From positions 6,056,001 to 6,120,000 of the forward strand of contig NZ_AZUI01000001.1 in the NCBI RefSeq assembly GCF_000526995.1: DNA of 64,000 nucleotides. Reading direction: 5' to 3'. Positions 16,528 to 25,245 of this stretch are shown piece after piece. Under the pieces are notes generated by a model. That model was not told the origin of the DNA. It worked only from the letters and a program-made list of their open reading frames with translations, and did not search any database. Within the stretch, counting starts at the first letter, position 1, and every line of letters starts with the position of its first letter. Position numbers and translations under genes: made by a program. The stretch comes from Lacrimispora indolis DSM 755. GTDB taxonomy: Bacteria > Bacillota > Clostridia > Lachnospirales > Lachnospiraceae.

Positions 16528-17955
16528 TTATATCATTAACAGCTCCACCGCCTCCCGGAGTGTAGTCACATCTCCCACATTCCCCGGAAAAATAACATAT
16601 GGCAGTTGGGGAAACTTGCTCTCATCTCCTATACGCCATACCGGAACTCCCGGACGGATCTGCCCCAGAACCCGGGCACATTTCACCCGGAGAGCTTTGG
16701 TTCCAATGTCACTGGAAGTAATTCCGCCTTTTGCAATGATAAATGCCGGTGTCACTTCCAGCTTCTCAATCAGGGACATTACCGCTTCCGATATCTTTAA
16801 CGAACGAAGCAGCGCAGCTTCCTTTGTATCATTTTCTATGGAAAGCAGACGGCGCTTTGTATAAACGACTACGGTTCTCCCTTCACGGACCGCATTTTCA
16901 CACATCGTCCGTATCCGGTTTGCCTCCTGTTCCAGCCCTCCAGCCGTCAGCACCAGATCAGAATCCATTTCAATAAACTGAAGGCCAGCCGTCTTTTTTA
17001 ACTCTTCAAGCTGCATGGTGGTTTTCTCCGTATGAGAGCCAATCACCACAATCCCTGCCGCCCTTCCGGCCCCAGTTATCATCTCATCTTTCGTAAGAAG
17101 GGGCTTGTCACTGATATTGCCAAACGCCTTTACAAAAGCCGCAGCCGTACGGAAGATGTAATGCTTTCCCCTTCCCATGGCCCGGTAAAGAGCAATGCAG
17201 AAAACCTTAATGTCATATTCATCTACCGCATTTACGATGATTTTCTGAAAACCCTTTACAGCCAGCAGCTGCTCTGTAATTTTATCAAGTTTCATTTCCC
17301 TTAAATCTTCCAAAGAAATGCAGACAACGGAATCCGCCCGAAACCTTCCCTCCGTCTTCTCTTCGATATATCCGCAGAGGTCGGAGGATTGATATCCAAA
17401 CGTCTTATCCCCGGCAAATTCCGTCTCTCCCGCCGGAACCAGTTCGGCCCCATATTTAACATAATGGACATTATCAATGGTAAAGCGTCCTCCTTCTGCA
17501 AAAAAGGGGCACAAAATTTCTCCGTCCACCTTCCACGGGTTCTGCTCTTCTAAAACCGCCTTTAACACTTCGGTCTCCAATGGATAATGACCGCGCAGAG
17601 TGGAATCCCCGCGGCTTACAATCAGATATTCCATTCCCATCTCTTTTGCCGTCCGGTCTACCCGCTTTCCAATTTCCCCATGGGCCTTAGCCGTCTGTTC
17701 TGCCGTAAATCCCCTTGAATTGGTCAGAATGAAAAATAATTTATTCTTTTCTTCAAAACCGCGGCCTATGCTTTCCGGAGACCAGTCCGTGTAAACGGAT
17801 ATATCATGGACTGTTTGTATCCCTGTGGGATCATCATCCAAAACAACAATTTTCCTGGTATCCGCGTCGGCTTCTGCTGCCAGCAGATCATCCACCTTCC
17901 TCTTATCGTAACAGGGGTATGAATGTAATATCTCACTGCTTATTCTTTTTTCCAT
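16528..17955 (-). CDS. Four-carbon acid sugar kinase family protein (DUF1537)
   Basis: This 475-residue kinase has two domains. The N-terminal substrate domain begins VVLDDDPTGIQTVHD near residue 38; the family motif is DD-x-TG. It includes FILTNSRGF and SRGDSTLRGHYPLE. The C-terminal nucleotide domain has FIIAKGGITSSDIG near 410 and the IFPGNVG ending. Known members phosphorylate threonate, erythronate and related acid sugars, including 3-oxo-isoapionate. It overlaps the end of the GH140-like gene by 16 bp, so it belongs to the glycan operon. The actual acid sugar is not known. Confidence 0.88.
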   Translation of the reverse strand: MEKRISSEILHSYPCYDKRKVDDLLAAEADADTRKIVVLDDDPTGIQTVHDISVYTDWSPESIGRGFEEKNKLFFILTNSRGFTAEQTAKAHGEIGKRVDRTAKEMGMEYLIVSRGDSTLRGHYPLETEVLKAVLEEQNPWKVDGEILCPFFAEGGRFTIDNVHYVKYGAELVPAGETEFAGDKTFGYQSSDLCGYIEEKTEGRFRADSVVCISLEDLREMKLDKITEQLLAVKGFQKIIVNAVDEYDIKVFCIALYRAMGRGKHYIFRTAAAFVKAFGNISDKPLLTKDEMITGAGRAAGIVVIGSHTEKTTMQLEELKKTAGLQFIEMDSDLVLTAGGLEQEANRIRTMCENAVREGRTVVVYTKRRLLSIENDTKEAALLRSLKISEAVMSLIEKLEVTPAFIIAKGGITSSDIGTKALRVKCARVLGQIRPGVPVWRIGDESKFPQLPYVIFPGNVGDVTTLREAVELLMI

Positions 17956-19304
17956 CCGTCTACTTCTCCATGCATATCTTTTTCTTCCTGCAACAGCAGC
18001 ACAATATCCTTTGTCTCATCCACGGCAGGCGGCGTTTCCGTAATTTCAGACTGCCCCCTGACGGTCTTAATATAGCTCTTTATTCCTGTCGCCGGACAAA
18101 ACCAGAATACCATCATCCGTTTTTCCTTATAATCTTCCAGGGAAAGCTTTATTTCCCTTCCAGTATAAGAATAAGCCATTAAAAAGTCTTCTCCGGCAAA
18201 CACACTGATCCGACCGTACTTTTCTCCCTGTTGGGACAGGAGCTGCTGCTGCGCCGGTTTTCCGTGTACGAAGCCGACCGACTCCATCAAATCTTTTAAA
18301 TGCTTCATTTGTGAGCTTCCGGAATGATGCAGGCCGTCTTCCCATAAACAGTTTACGCCAAAGCTTCCGTCTTCTGATAAATCACGTTGAAACTGCATCA
18401 CCGCATTATGGCCGTAAGTATGGCCTGCTGCCCCGGCAAACACGTCCCAGTAGGCATAACGTCTGACATCTGCAGCCTGCCAATAGGGCTGGGTCTTATC
18501 ATGAAGTCCCTGCAGAATCCATTCATAAGAAGGCTCACCGTCCAGAACAGGTTTCACAGGCAGTCTGGCATAATCGTCTTCCACATAACGCCAGCAGTCT
18601 TCCCCAAAACAGGTTTCTGAGGGCCGGTTGTCATCCCAAGATCCTAACTGATCCTGGTCATATCTTCTGTGCCCTGACTGGAACAGATTAAAATCCAGCC
18701 ACGTTTCTTTGTGGAACCATTGGGAGGAATCCGTTCTCCCGAAGGGATGATAAGTAACCAGGCGGTCCGGCTCATCTTCTTTCATCATTTTTCCCATGGT
18801 ACAAAAAAGCTCCTGATTAACATCGCCTCTCACATCACCGCCCACGATCCAGATTAAATTGGGGCAGTGGTGATAACGTTCCAGCACGAATTTCATGAAG
18901 CTCGTTAAATTCCCCATATGTAAGGAGCCGTTTTTTACAATATCGCTTCCCCATACCGGCAGAACTCCCAGATATAATCCCAGCTCTTCTGCCATTTCCA
19001 TTACCCGGTCAATATGACTCCAAAAGGTTCCGCAGGTGTTGATTTTGGAGAAGTCCCCATTCATCAGAGCCGCATCTCCCGCCAGATTCCTTTGGTCAGC
19101 CGTATGCAAAAAGTCAGCTAAAATCACATTGTATCCTTTTTCCTTCCGGTTTCTCAAATACCGGTATGTCTCCTCTAAGGTCAGCCGTTGAAACATGAGC
19201 CAGGCGGTATCGGCCAGCCAGAAAAAAGGCGTGGCCCCGTTGGTAAAATACCGTTTGTTTTCATGCACCCGCAGAAGTCCTCTCTCCCAGGGTTTCTTAT
19301 TCAT
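17940..19304 (-). CDS. DUF4038 glycoside hydrolase (GH140-like, apiosidase candidate)
   Basis: This 454-residue TIM-barrel hydrolase has the DUF4038 start (FTNGATPFFWLADTAW), the strand LIWIVGGDVRGD carrying a catalytic-type Asp near residue 165, and KPVLDGEPSYE carrying the Glu expected as nucleophile near 255. The motif AYWDVFAGAAGHTYGHNAVMQF follows. Characterised GH140 enzymes cut apiosyl linkages in rhamnogalacturonan II. There is no signal peptide, so it would act on imported oligosaccharides. It lies between an MGH1-like hydrolase (8-bp overlap) and the DUF1537 kinase. The apiose assignment depends on family similarity and context. Confidence 0.8.
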   Translation of the reverse strand: MNKKPWERGLLRVHENKRYFTNGATPFFWLADTAWLMFQRLTLEETYRYLRNRKEKGYNVILADFLHTADQRNLAGDAALMNGDFSKINTCGTFWSHIDRVMEMAEELGLYLGVLPVWGSDIVKNGSLHMGNLTSFMKFVLERYHHCPNLIWIVGGDVRGDVNQELFCTMGKMMKEDEPDRLVTYHPFGRTDSSQWFHKETWLDFNLFQSGHRRYDQDQLGSWDDNRPSETCFGEDCWRYVEDDYARLPVKPVLDGEPSYEWILQGLHDKTQPYWQAADVRRYAYWDVFAGAAGHTYGHNAVMQFQRDLSEDGSFGVNCLWEDGLHHSGSSQMKHLKDLMESVGFVHGKPAQQQLLSQQGEKYGRISVFAGEDFLMAYSYTGREIKLSLEDYKEKRMMVFWFCPATGIKSYIKTVRGQSEITETPPAVDETKDIVLLLQEEKDMHGEVDGWKKE

Positions 19305-20562
19305 GCTCTTTCTCCTTTTCCAAGTCAGCCAACATGTTAATCGCCAGGAGGTTCCAGTTTATAAACCCGCCGTTTACCACCGGATCTCCGTTGATAGGAT
19401 TGTAATATTCATGCATACATCCCGTTTTTTCCAGATCCATGCCCAGAAGCTTTAAAGAATTACGGCAGATTTCTTCTGCTTCTTCCCGGTATCCATAAGT
19501 GAGCATGGCCTGAAACACCACATAATTGGCTACCAGCCACACAGGACCAAGCCAGTTGGAGGGATTATTGGTCGCTTCAAGATTAAACATCTTCTCATCC
19601 TTGGCCAAGGTGGCGATTCCAAAACTGCTGTGAAATGTATTCTCATCATGATAATGGCTGACCAGACTCTTTGCCTGTTCCTTTGTTGCAAAACCAGCAT
19701 ACATGGGGATAAATCCGGACCATACCCTTATTTTAATGGGAAGGGTCTTCCAGAACACCCCAAGGCCTTCATGGAACCAGTCAAATTTTCTGGTCCTGAT
19801 ATCCACGTCAACAGAATAGAAGAACTGATCCCTTTTATCCCAGCACTCCTCCTGTATGGTCTGTATCAGGACTTTCGCCCGGTTCTCCCACTCAAGGGCC
19901 TCACCGCTTTTTCCTGCGTTTTTCAGAACACACCCGTATGCCTGCATTTCCAAAACCATAAATGAATTCAAATATATATTTGCCGTGGAAAACTTGGGAC
20001 GCCCGAAGGAAGCGGGATCATTGTCCATCCCTATCATAATGTCATCGCACCAGACAAACAGCCCTTTTTCTTCCATAAAATAATTTCGGTAATAGCAGTC
20101 AAAGTATGCTTTCAGTCCGTCTAAATACTCCCCTGTCCAGGAATAATCCCCCTGGAATTCACTGATCAGACGCATCTGCTGGCAAAGAAACGGCTTATGC
20201 ATGTTCATTTGCACGCCTTCCTTATGCTTCATGTTTAAATAGGGCTCCGGCCACCGGTCAACCTCAATCATCATGGGAATATAGCCATCCTTCAGCTGAT
20301 GATCCATAAAATTTCTCACATTTCCTCTGGCATGGACCAGAATCTTTTCCTGCAGCTCCTCTGAAAAAGAATCCATGATACCGAATAATCCGTAAACCGA
20401 CCAGTAGGTATCCCAGTCCCATAAATTTCCGTCATAGACACTGCCCGGATCAATAAAGGGATGGCGGATAAATCCATGAGGCTCTTTTAAAAGCCCGTTC
20501 ACATGACCTGCCACATAATCTTTTATCTCCTGCGCATAACGTTTGCTTTCCTGATCCATCAT
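19297..20562 (-). CDS. MGH1-like (GH63/GH37-type) glycoside hydrolase
   Basis: This 421-residue cytoplasmic (alpha/alpha)6-barrel hydrolase related to trehalases and mannosyl-oligosaccharide glucosidases has YDGNLWDWDTYWSVYGLF near residue 45, GVQMNMHKPFLCQQ, NPSNWLGPVWLVANYV, and the C-terminal NPINGDPVVNGGFINWNLLA that holds the second acidic residue. The start at 20562 has GAAAGGA upstream; the longer frame would overlap the permease. No signal peptide. Its glycosidic target is unknown. Confidence 0.8.
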   Translation of the reverse strand: MMDQESKRYAQEIKDYVAGHVNGLLKEPHGFIRHPFIDPGSVYDGNLWDWDTYWSVYGLFGIMDSFSEELQEKILVHARGNVRNFMDHQLKDGYIPMMIEVDRWPEPYLNMKHKEGVQMNMHKPFLCQQMRLISEFQGDYSWTGEYLDGLKAYFDCYYRNYFMEEKGLFVWCDDIMIGMDNDPASFGRPKFSTANIYLNSFMVLEMQAYGCVLKNAGKSGEALEWENRAKVLIQTIQEECWDKRDQFFYSVDVDIRTRKFDWFHEGLGVFWKTLPIKIRVWSGFIPMYAGFATKEQAKSLVSHYHDENTFHSSFGIATLAKDEKMFNLEATNNPSNWLGPVWLVANYVVFQAMLTYGYREEAEEICRNSLKLLGMDLEKTGCMHEYYNPINGDPVVNGGFINWNLLAINMLADLEKEKEHE

Positions 20563-20567
20563 CCCGC

Positions 20568-21398
20568 TTATCCTTTCACCGCTCCTGCTGTCATCCCTTC
20601 GATTACCCTTTTGTTCAGAATCATATATAAGACCAGCATAGGGATCACGCACATAGACACGGAAGCAAAAATCGCTCCCCAGTTTTTCGCTCCAAATTCA
20701 TTCTGAAAATACAGAAGACCGGTTTGAACCGTCTTCAGCTTTTGGTCGCTGATAAATGTCATGGAAAAAATCAGATCATTCCATTTAAAGAAGAATTGCA
20801 ATACTAAAACCGTAACAATGGCATTCTTCATCAGCGGCACAACCACATACCACATCAATTTGTAGATTCCGCATCCGTCAATCACCGCCGCTTCCATAAT
20901 CTCATCGGGAAACGACCGGAGATAACCGGTTGTCAGCAGTGTCGACAGAGACAGGCCGAAAGCCGTGTATGTGATGATCAGGCAGAGCCTGCTGTTTAAA
21001 AGGCCCATTCCGGAATAGATCTGGAATAAGGGAATCAGGGCAGTTGCCACCGGAATCATGATGCCAAATTCAAAGTACTTTCCAACAAACCCCTTAAGCT
21101 TCCATCTCATCTTTGTTACCGCAAAACTGACAGTTACCGTAAACAGTACAATAAAGAATAAGGAAACCACCGTACATATAAAGCTGTTTTTAAAGAAAAT
21201 ATCCATATTTCCTCTTGTCCACGCCTCTATGTAATTCTGGATATAGAAGCCCGAGTTTAACGCATATGCCGGCTTGCTGGTCCACTCACTCTGCTGTTTT
21301 AAGGAAGCGGTCAGCATCCAGAACAGCGGATATACTTCGATCACCACAAGACAAATAATGACTAATTTAATTGCAATTGACTTAAATCCTTTTTTCAT
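20568..21398 (-). CDS. Sugar ABC transporter permease (MalG type)
   Basis: This 276-residue inner-membrane permease of a CUT1 carbohydrate importer has six predicted helices. The EAA-type loop reads EAAVIDGCGIYKLMWYVVVPLMKN, the ATPase contact. It is paired with the MalF-type permease 14 bp upstream. No ATPase gene is present in the locus, which is normal for CUT1 systems that share an MsmX-type ATPase encoded elsewhere. Confidence 0.92.
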   Translation of the reverse strand: MKKGFKSIAIKLVIICLVVIEVYPLFWMLTASLKQQSEWTSKPAYALNSGFYIQNYIEAWTRGNMDIFFKNSFICTVVSLFFIVLFTVTVSFAVTKMRWKLKGFVGKYFEFGIMIPVATALIPLFQIYSGMGLLNSRLCLIITYTAFGLSLSTLLTTGYLRSFPDEIMEAAVIDGCGIYKLMWYVVVPLMKNAIVTVLVLQFFFKWNDLIFSMTFISDQKLKTVQTGLLYFQNEFGAKNWGAIFASVSMCVIPMLVLYMILNKRVIEGMTAGAVKG

Positions 21399-21412
21399 TC
21401 TCGGCCTACCTC

Positions 21413-22291
21413 CTATTCTTTTACATCAAACTTACGGATGATGGACGATCCAAGCACGCACAGCATGAATATGAACAGCGCAACCACACTTCCGTATCCC
21501 ACCTTGTTATAGGTGAAGGAAACATTATACATATACATGGACAGGGATCTCGTGGCAGCTCCCGGTCCTCCGTTCGTAAGAGCGGTCGCGGATTCAAACA
21601 TTTTCACTGTTCCGGAAAAACTGAAGATCAGGCAGGTGATGATCATTGCATGCAGCAAAGGGGCCAGAATATGGCGAAACAGCTGCAGTCCGCCAGCTCC
21701 GTCAATTTTTGCAGCTTCGATTACGTCTCCCGGAATATCCAAAAGCGCCCCGTAGAAGATAACGGCATAAAATCCCATGGCCACCCAGATATCCATTACG
21801 CACAAGCTTCCCAGAGCCGTGGAAGCCTGGCCGATCCAGGGCTGTACCAGACCGGACAGTCCCAGGGTATCTAAAAGGCTGTTTAGCAGTCCGTAATTTG
21901 GCTGTATCTCGTAAATTTTCTGGAACAGCTGACCCACTGCCACAGTGGGCAGCACCACCGGAAAAAATACCAGAGTACGGATCACGTTCTTAAAACGTTT
22001 CAGCCAGAAATAAAACATCAGAGCCAACAAAAGCCCCATCCCTACCTGACCAAGCATAACAATGGATATGTACTTCAAATTTACGGCTAATGACGCTTTA
22101 AAGTTGCTGTCTCCCAGCAGACGCAGAAAGTTGTCAAACCCGCAGAACACCCATTTCAGCCCCGGAGATCCAGAATAAAACGAGTAATACAAAGACCATA
22201 TTACCGGCAGAATGACTATGACAGAATAGACGATCAATGCAGGTAATACGAAAATTGCAATTGCCATTTTATTTTCCAATACCTTTTTCAT
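21413..22291 (-). CDS. Sugar ABC transporter permease (MalF type)
   Basis: This 292-residue permease begins with helix AIAIFVLPALIVYSVIVILP. Its EAA loop, EAAKIDGAGGLQLFRHILAPLLHA, is typical of CUT1 partners, and it keeps the LTNGGPGAATRSLSMYMY segment common in MalF homologues. It forms the channel with the next gene. A hairpin-rich 367-bp gap separates it from the binding-protein gene. Confidence 0.92.
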   Translation of the reverse strand: MKKVLENKMAIAIFVLPALIVYSVIVILPVIWSLYYSFYSGSPGLKWVFCGFDNFLRLLGDSNFKASLAVNLKYISIVMLGQVGMGLLLALMFYFWLKRFKNVIRTLVFFPVVLPTVAVGQLFQKIYEIQPNYGLLNSLLDTLGLSGLVQPWIGQASTALGSLCVMDIWVAMGFYAVIFYGALLDIPGDVIEAAKIDGAGGLQLFRHILAPLLHAMIITCLIFSFSGTVKMFESATALTNGGPGAATRSLSMYMYNVSFTYNKVGYGSVVALFIFMLCVLGSSIIRKFDVKE

Positions 22292-22316
22292 AGAAAAACC
22301 TCCAATCCCTTTCCTT

Positions 22317-22605
22317 TTGACGCTCCCGCATGCCAGGCGGACTTATATAATCCGCTTTGCTGCCGGATTCGGGTCAAGCGGATATTCGCAATCCGCTTCG
22401 CTACTTGCTCACAGTGTGCCCCGCTCCATCGGGCATAACCGAATAGCAGCTATCGCTGCTTATCAGGTGGAGCTTGTACTCCACCTGATACAAGCAAGTC
22501 CCCTCACCCACCGCTTAATGCTTTTCGCATTTGAAGCGGGGGACTTTCTTGATTCGGTTAAAAAACGGGGTGCTGGATTCCTTTTCAGAACTTCGCAGCA
22601 CCCCG
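22317..22605 (-). terminator. Attenuating terminator and hairpin array between binding protein and permeases
   Basis: A strong terminator lies shortly after the binding-protein stop: 10-bp arms (22566-22575 with 22596-22605) followed on the minus strand by six Ts (22560-22565). Further hairpins follow, including perfect 12-bp arms at 22461-22472/22479-22490, AAGCGGAT/ATCCGCTT at about 22378-22400 and AGCAG/CTGCT at about 22445-22460. Such a block usually gives much more binding protein than permease by partial termination and RNA protection. No gene is seen in the gap. Confidence 0.7.
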
Positions 22606-22658
22606 CATCTCATTTTACGGCTTATCAGGCCATCAGACTTATAGAAGTTAAATTCTTA

Positions 22659-24068
22659 CTACTGGCTCATATCCCAGGCTTCCTGAATGGACTTCATGTA
22701 ATCCTCTGCCGATAATTCACCGGTTAACAAGGTCTGGATTCCGTCTTTTGCCACATTCTGAACTTCATTGCCCATGGTTGCTTCAAACCATGTAAAAGCA
22801 CTTTCCGCATTGTTGATGGTATCAAGGACCATTTGTGTATAACCACTGGCGCCTTCTGCAGAGACTGTATAATTATAGCCCTTTACGCTCCCCTGCAGCT
22901 CCATGGCCAGATCGCCCATATTTTCTGCGAAATATTTCATAAACCATCCGGTTGCCTCATCATAATTCTTCTGGCTGAAGGAAAGGATATTGCCGCAGTT
23001 CATGGAATAACTGCTTTCGTCGCTGACATAAGGATCTACAACCGGCACGTTGAAGAATCCGATTCCGTCTTCTCCAGCCAGATTCTGGGAAGCATCATTT
23101 AAGTTGCTTGTAAACCATGAACCGTTATAGAATACGGCTGCCTGTCCGGTCATGAGCATGGAGCCCGCGGTGTTCATGTCTACGGTATTGACTCCTTCAC
23201 CGAAATACCCTGCATTTGCCCAATCCTGCATTTTCTGGGCGGCCTTCACGTAATCCTCATCCGTATATTTGGAAATTCCTTCATCTGCTTTTGCCATGGC
23301 ATCAGGTCCGGCAATTCTGACGAGATAAGAATTTAAAAGACGGGTCGCTCCCCATTTATCCGCAGCACCGCACGCGATCGGCTGAATTCCCGCTCCCTTC
23401 AGCTTTGCAAGCACAGATTCGAACTCATCCCATGTTTTCGGAACCTGGCAGCCTGCCTGCTCAAACAAAGCCTTGTTATACCAGAAACCTTCCACATTCA
23501 TTCCAAGAGGCAGATCATAAATATCGTCCGTTCCTGATAAACTTTTCAAAAGAGAGACTGCTGATGGGTTCAATGCTTCTTCACAGTTAAAATCTTTCAG
23601 CACCTTTGAAACATTTACCAGCTTTCCTGCTTCGATTAAGTCCACAATGGGTTTGCCTGATTCGTACACGAACATATCCGGCAGATCATTGGAAGCCACC
23701 AGGGTAGCCACCTTCTGTCTTAAGTTATCGGAAGACACCACTTCATAATCCCATGTGAAATTAGGATTCACCTCTTTCTGGTATTTCTCACAGAGAGCCT
23801 TGATCAGCACGCCGTTATCATTGTCTTCCGCCCAGATCGATAAAATTTTCATGTTCTTTGTAAGCTTGGGGTCCTCCGCTGCGCTGGGTTTTCCTGAATC
23901 CGCCCCTGCAGCAGGTTCTGTTTCCCCAGAGGCTTCCGTTTTTGCTGCGGATTCCGTTTCTGCCCCTGTCTGTCCGCCGCCATCGGATGCCTGTTTGTTT
24001 CCGCAGCCGGTCAATAAGGTTGTCATCATGGCTGCAGCCAGGATTCCTGCTAAAACTTTTCTCTTCAT
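22659..24068 (-). CDS. Sugar ABC transporter substrate-binding lipoprotein
   Basis: This 469-residue extracellular receptor has a lipoprotein signal peptide (lipobox LLTGC at residues 18-22) followed by an Ala/Glu/Gly/Ser-rich linker to about 60, then a SBP_bac_1 fold (YKVNPDFTWDYEVV-like strand, GNDLPDMFVYESGKP, and AVFYNGSWFTSNL). It delivers an oligosaccharide to the two downstream permeases. GGGAGG precedes the ATG. It is encoded just after the YesM/YesN two-component genes that typically control such importers in Firmicutes. Confidence 0.92.
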   Translation of the reverse strand: MKRKVLAGILAAAMMTTLLTGCGNKQASDGGGQTGAETESAAKTEASGETEPAAGADSGKPSAAEDPKLTKNMKILSIWAEDNDNGVLIKALCEKYQKEVNPNFTWDYEVVSSDNLRQKVATLVASNDLPDMFVYESGKPIVDLIEAGKLVNVSKVLKDFNCEEALNPSAVSLLKSLSGTDDIYDLPLGMNVEGFWYNKALFEQAGCQVPKTWDEFESVLAKLKGAGIQPIACGAADKWGATRLLNSYLVRIAGPDAMAKADEGISKYTDEDYVKAAQKMQDWANAGYFGEGVNTVDMNTAGSMLMTGQAAVFYNGSWFTSNLNDASQNLAGEDGIGFFNVPVVDPYVSDESSYSMNCGNILSFSQKNYDEATGWFMKYFAENMGDLAMELQGSVKGYNYTVSAEGASGYTQMVLDTINNAESAFTWFEATMGNEVQNVAKDGIQTLLTGELSAEDYMKSIQEAWDMSQ

Positions 24069-24210
24069 TTTCTACCTCCCACACGTTTCATAGTTTTTGT
24101 TTGATAGATACATTTTAACAAGGAATTTCCCCACATACTAGTCAGTCATTTCTTTGTTTTTGTACACTTTTTATATAATAATTATGATTTGCAATTTTCT
24201 TATTGTGTAT

Positions 24211-25242
24211 TTAATCTCTTCTTCTGGTATGTCCCTTATATTCGTTCGGCGTTATACCCTGATATTTCTTGAATATCTCACAAAAATACCGGTAATTATA
24301 ATACCCCACCTTTTCACTGACTTCCATTACCTTCATGCCCTCATCCAAAAGCTCTTTTGCCTTTTTAATCCTCAAATCCGTTAAATATTTAACATAGCTC
24401 ATGCCCACTTCATTGCGGAATAAAATGCTTAAATAAGCCGGATTCATGTTTACCAGCATGGCCAGCTCATTTAAGCCGATGTTATCCGCATATTTCTCAT
24501 CAATAAACTGCAGAAGCTTCTGAATGACACGGTGATTGCTTCCCACCTTTTTTCCAAGAAAAAGCTCGCTCATCTTTCGGATGAGGGACAGGCAGTACAG
24601 CCTGCATTCTTCCTCCTCATGGAGTTTTTCCACATCATGATGGGTAAGCTGACAGACAGCATCCGGGTTTGTTTCCTTAAAAATCTGGACCAGCATTGAC
24701 ATGATCTTATATATCTCCTGTTTATACTGCTCAAAATCAGGGACTGTTTCCCTCATCACCCGTAAGATTCCTTCCATTCCTTCTTCCAGCCCTTCCGCTT
24801 TTCCAATAAGCACCATATCCACAACACGGTCTGTCTCACGTATGATCCGGTTATATGCGTATTGGGGCGGATTGCTCCGTTTTTCCACTTCCTGCAGCAC
24901 TTCCTCAATTTTCTGTATGGTAACCGGCTTATCAATATAATTCACCACGCCCAGGGTAATGGCCCGCCTGGCATATTCAAATTCCGTATAACCGCTGATC
25001 ACCACATAACTGGCTTCCGGCAGAAATTCCTTGCAGCTTTCGATCAGGGAAAGCCCGTCCAACCCGGGCATCCTGATATCTGTAATGACAATGTCCGGCT
25101 TCTGCTCCTGTATAACGTCAAGAGCGTCGATTCCATTGTAGGCATATCCCACCACTTCGCACTGCAGCTTCTGCCGTTCCAGAATCGCTTTGATCCCCTC
25201 AACCACGATATATTCATCATCTGCAACCACCATTCGATACAT
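24211..25242 (-). CDS. YesN-type response regulator, AraC output domain
   Basis: This 343-residue regulator has an N-terminal receiver (VVADDE near the start, phospho-acceptor in VITDIRMPGLDG near 56, Lys in IDKPVT), a middle linker, and a C-terminal AraC double helix-turn-helix (IGLNELAMLVNMNPAYLSILFRNE, then VSEKVGYYNYRYFCEIFKKYQG). It follows the kinase gene by 3 bp. It probably activates the binding-protein/permease operon that begins 140 bp downstream. Confidence 0.92.
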   Translation of the reverse strand: MYRMVVADDEYIVVEGIKAILERQKLQCEVVGYAYNGIDALDVIQEQKPDIVITDIRMPGLDGLSLIESCKEFLPEASYVVISGYTEFEYARRAITLGVVNYIDKPVTIQKIEEVLQEVEKRSNPPQYAYNRIIRETDRVVDMVLIGKAEGLEEGMEGILRVMRETVPDFEQYKQEIYKIMSMLVQIFKETNPDAVCQLTHHDVEKLHEEEECRLYCLSLIRKMSELFLGKKVGSNHRVIQKLLQFIDEKYADNIGLNELAMLVNMNPAYLSILFRNEVGMSYVKYLTDLRIKKAKELLDEGMKVMEVSEKVGYYNYRYFCEIFKKYQGITPNEYKGHTRRRD

Positions 25243-25245
25243 CTG

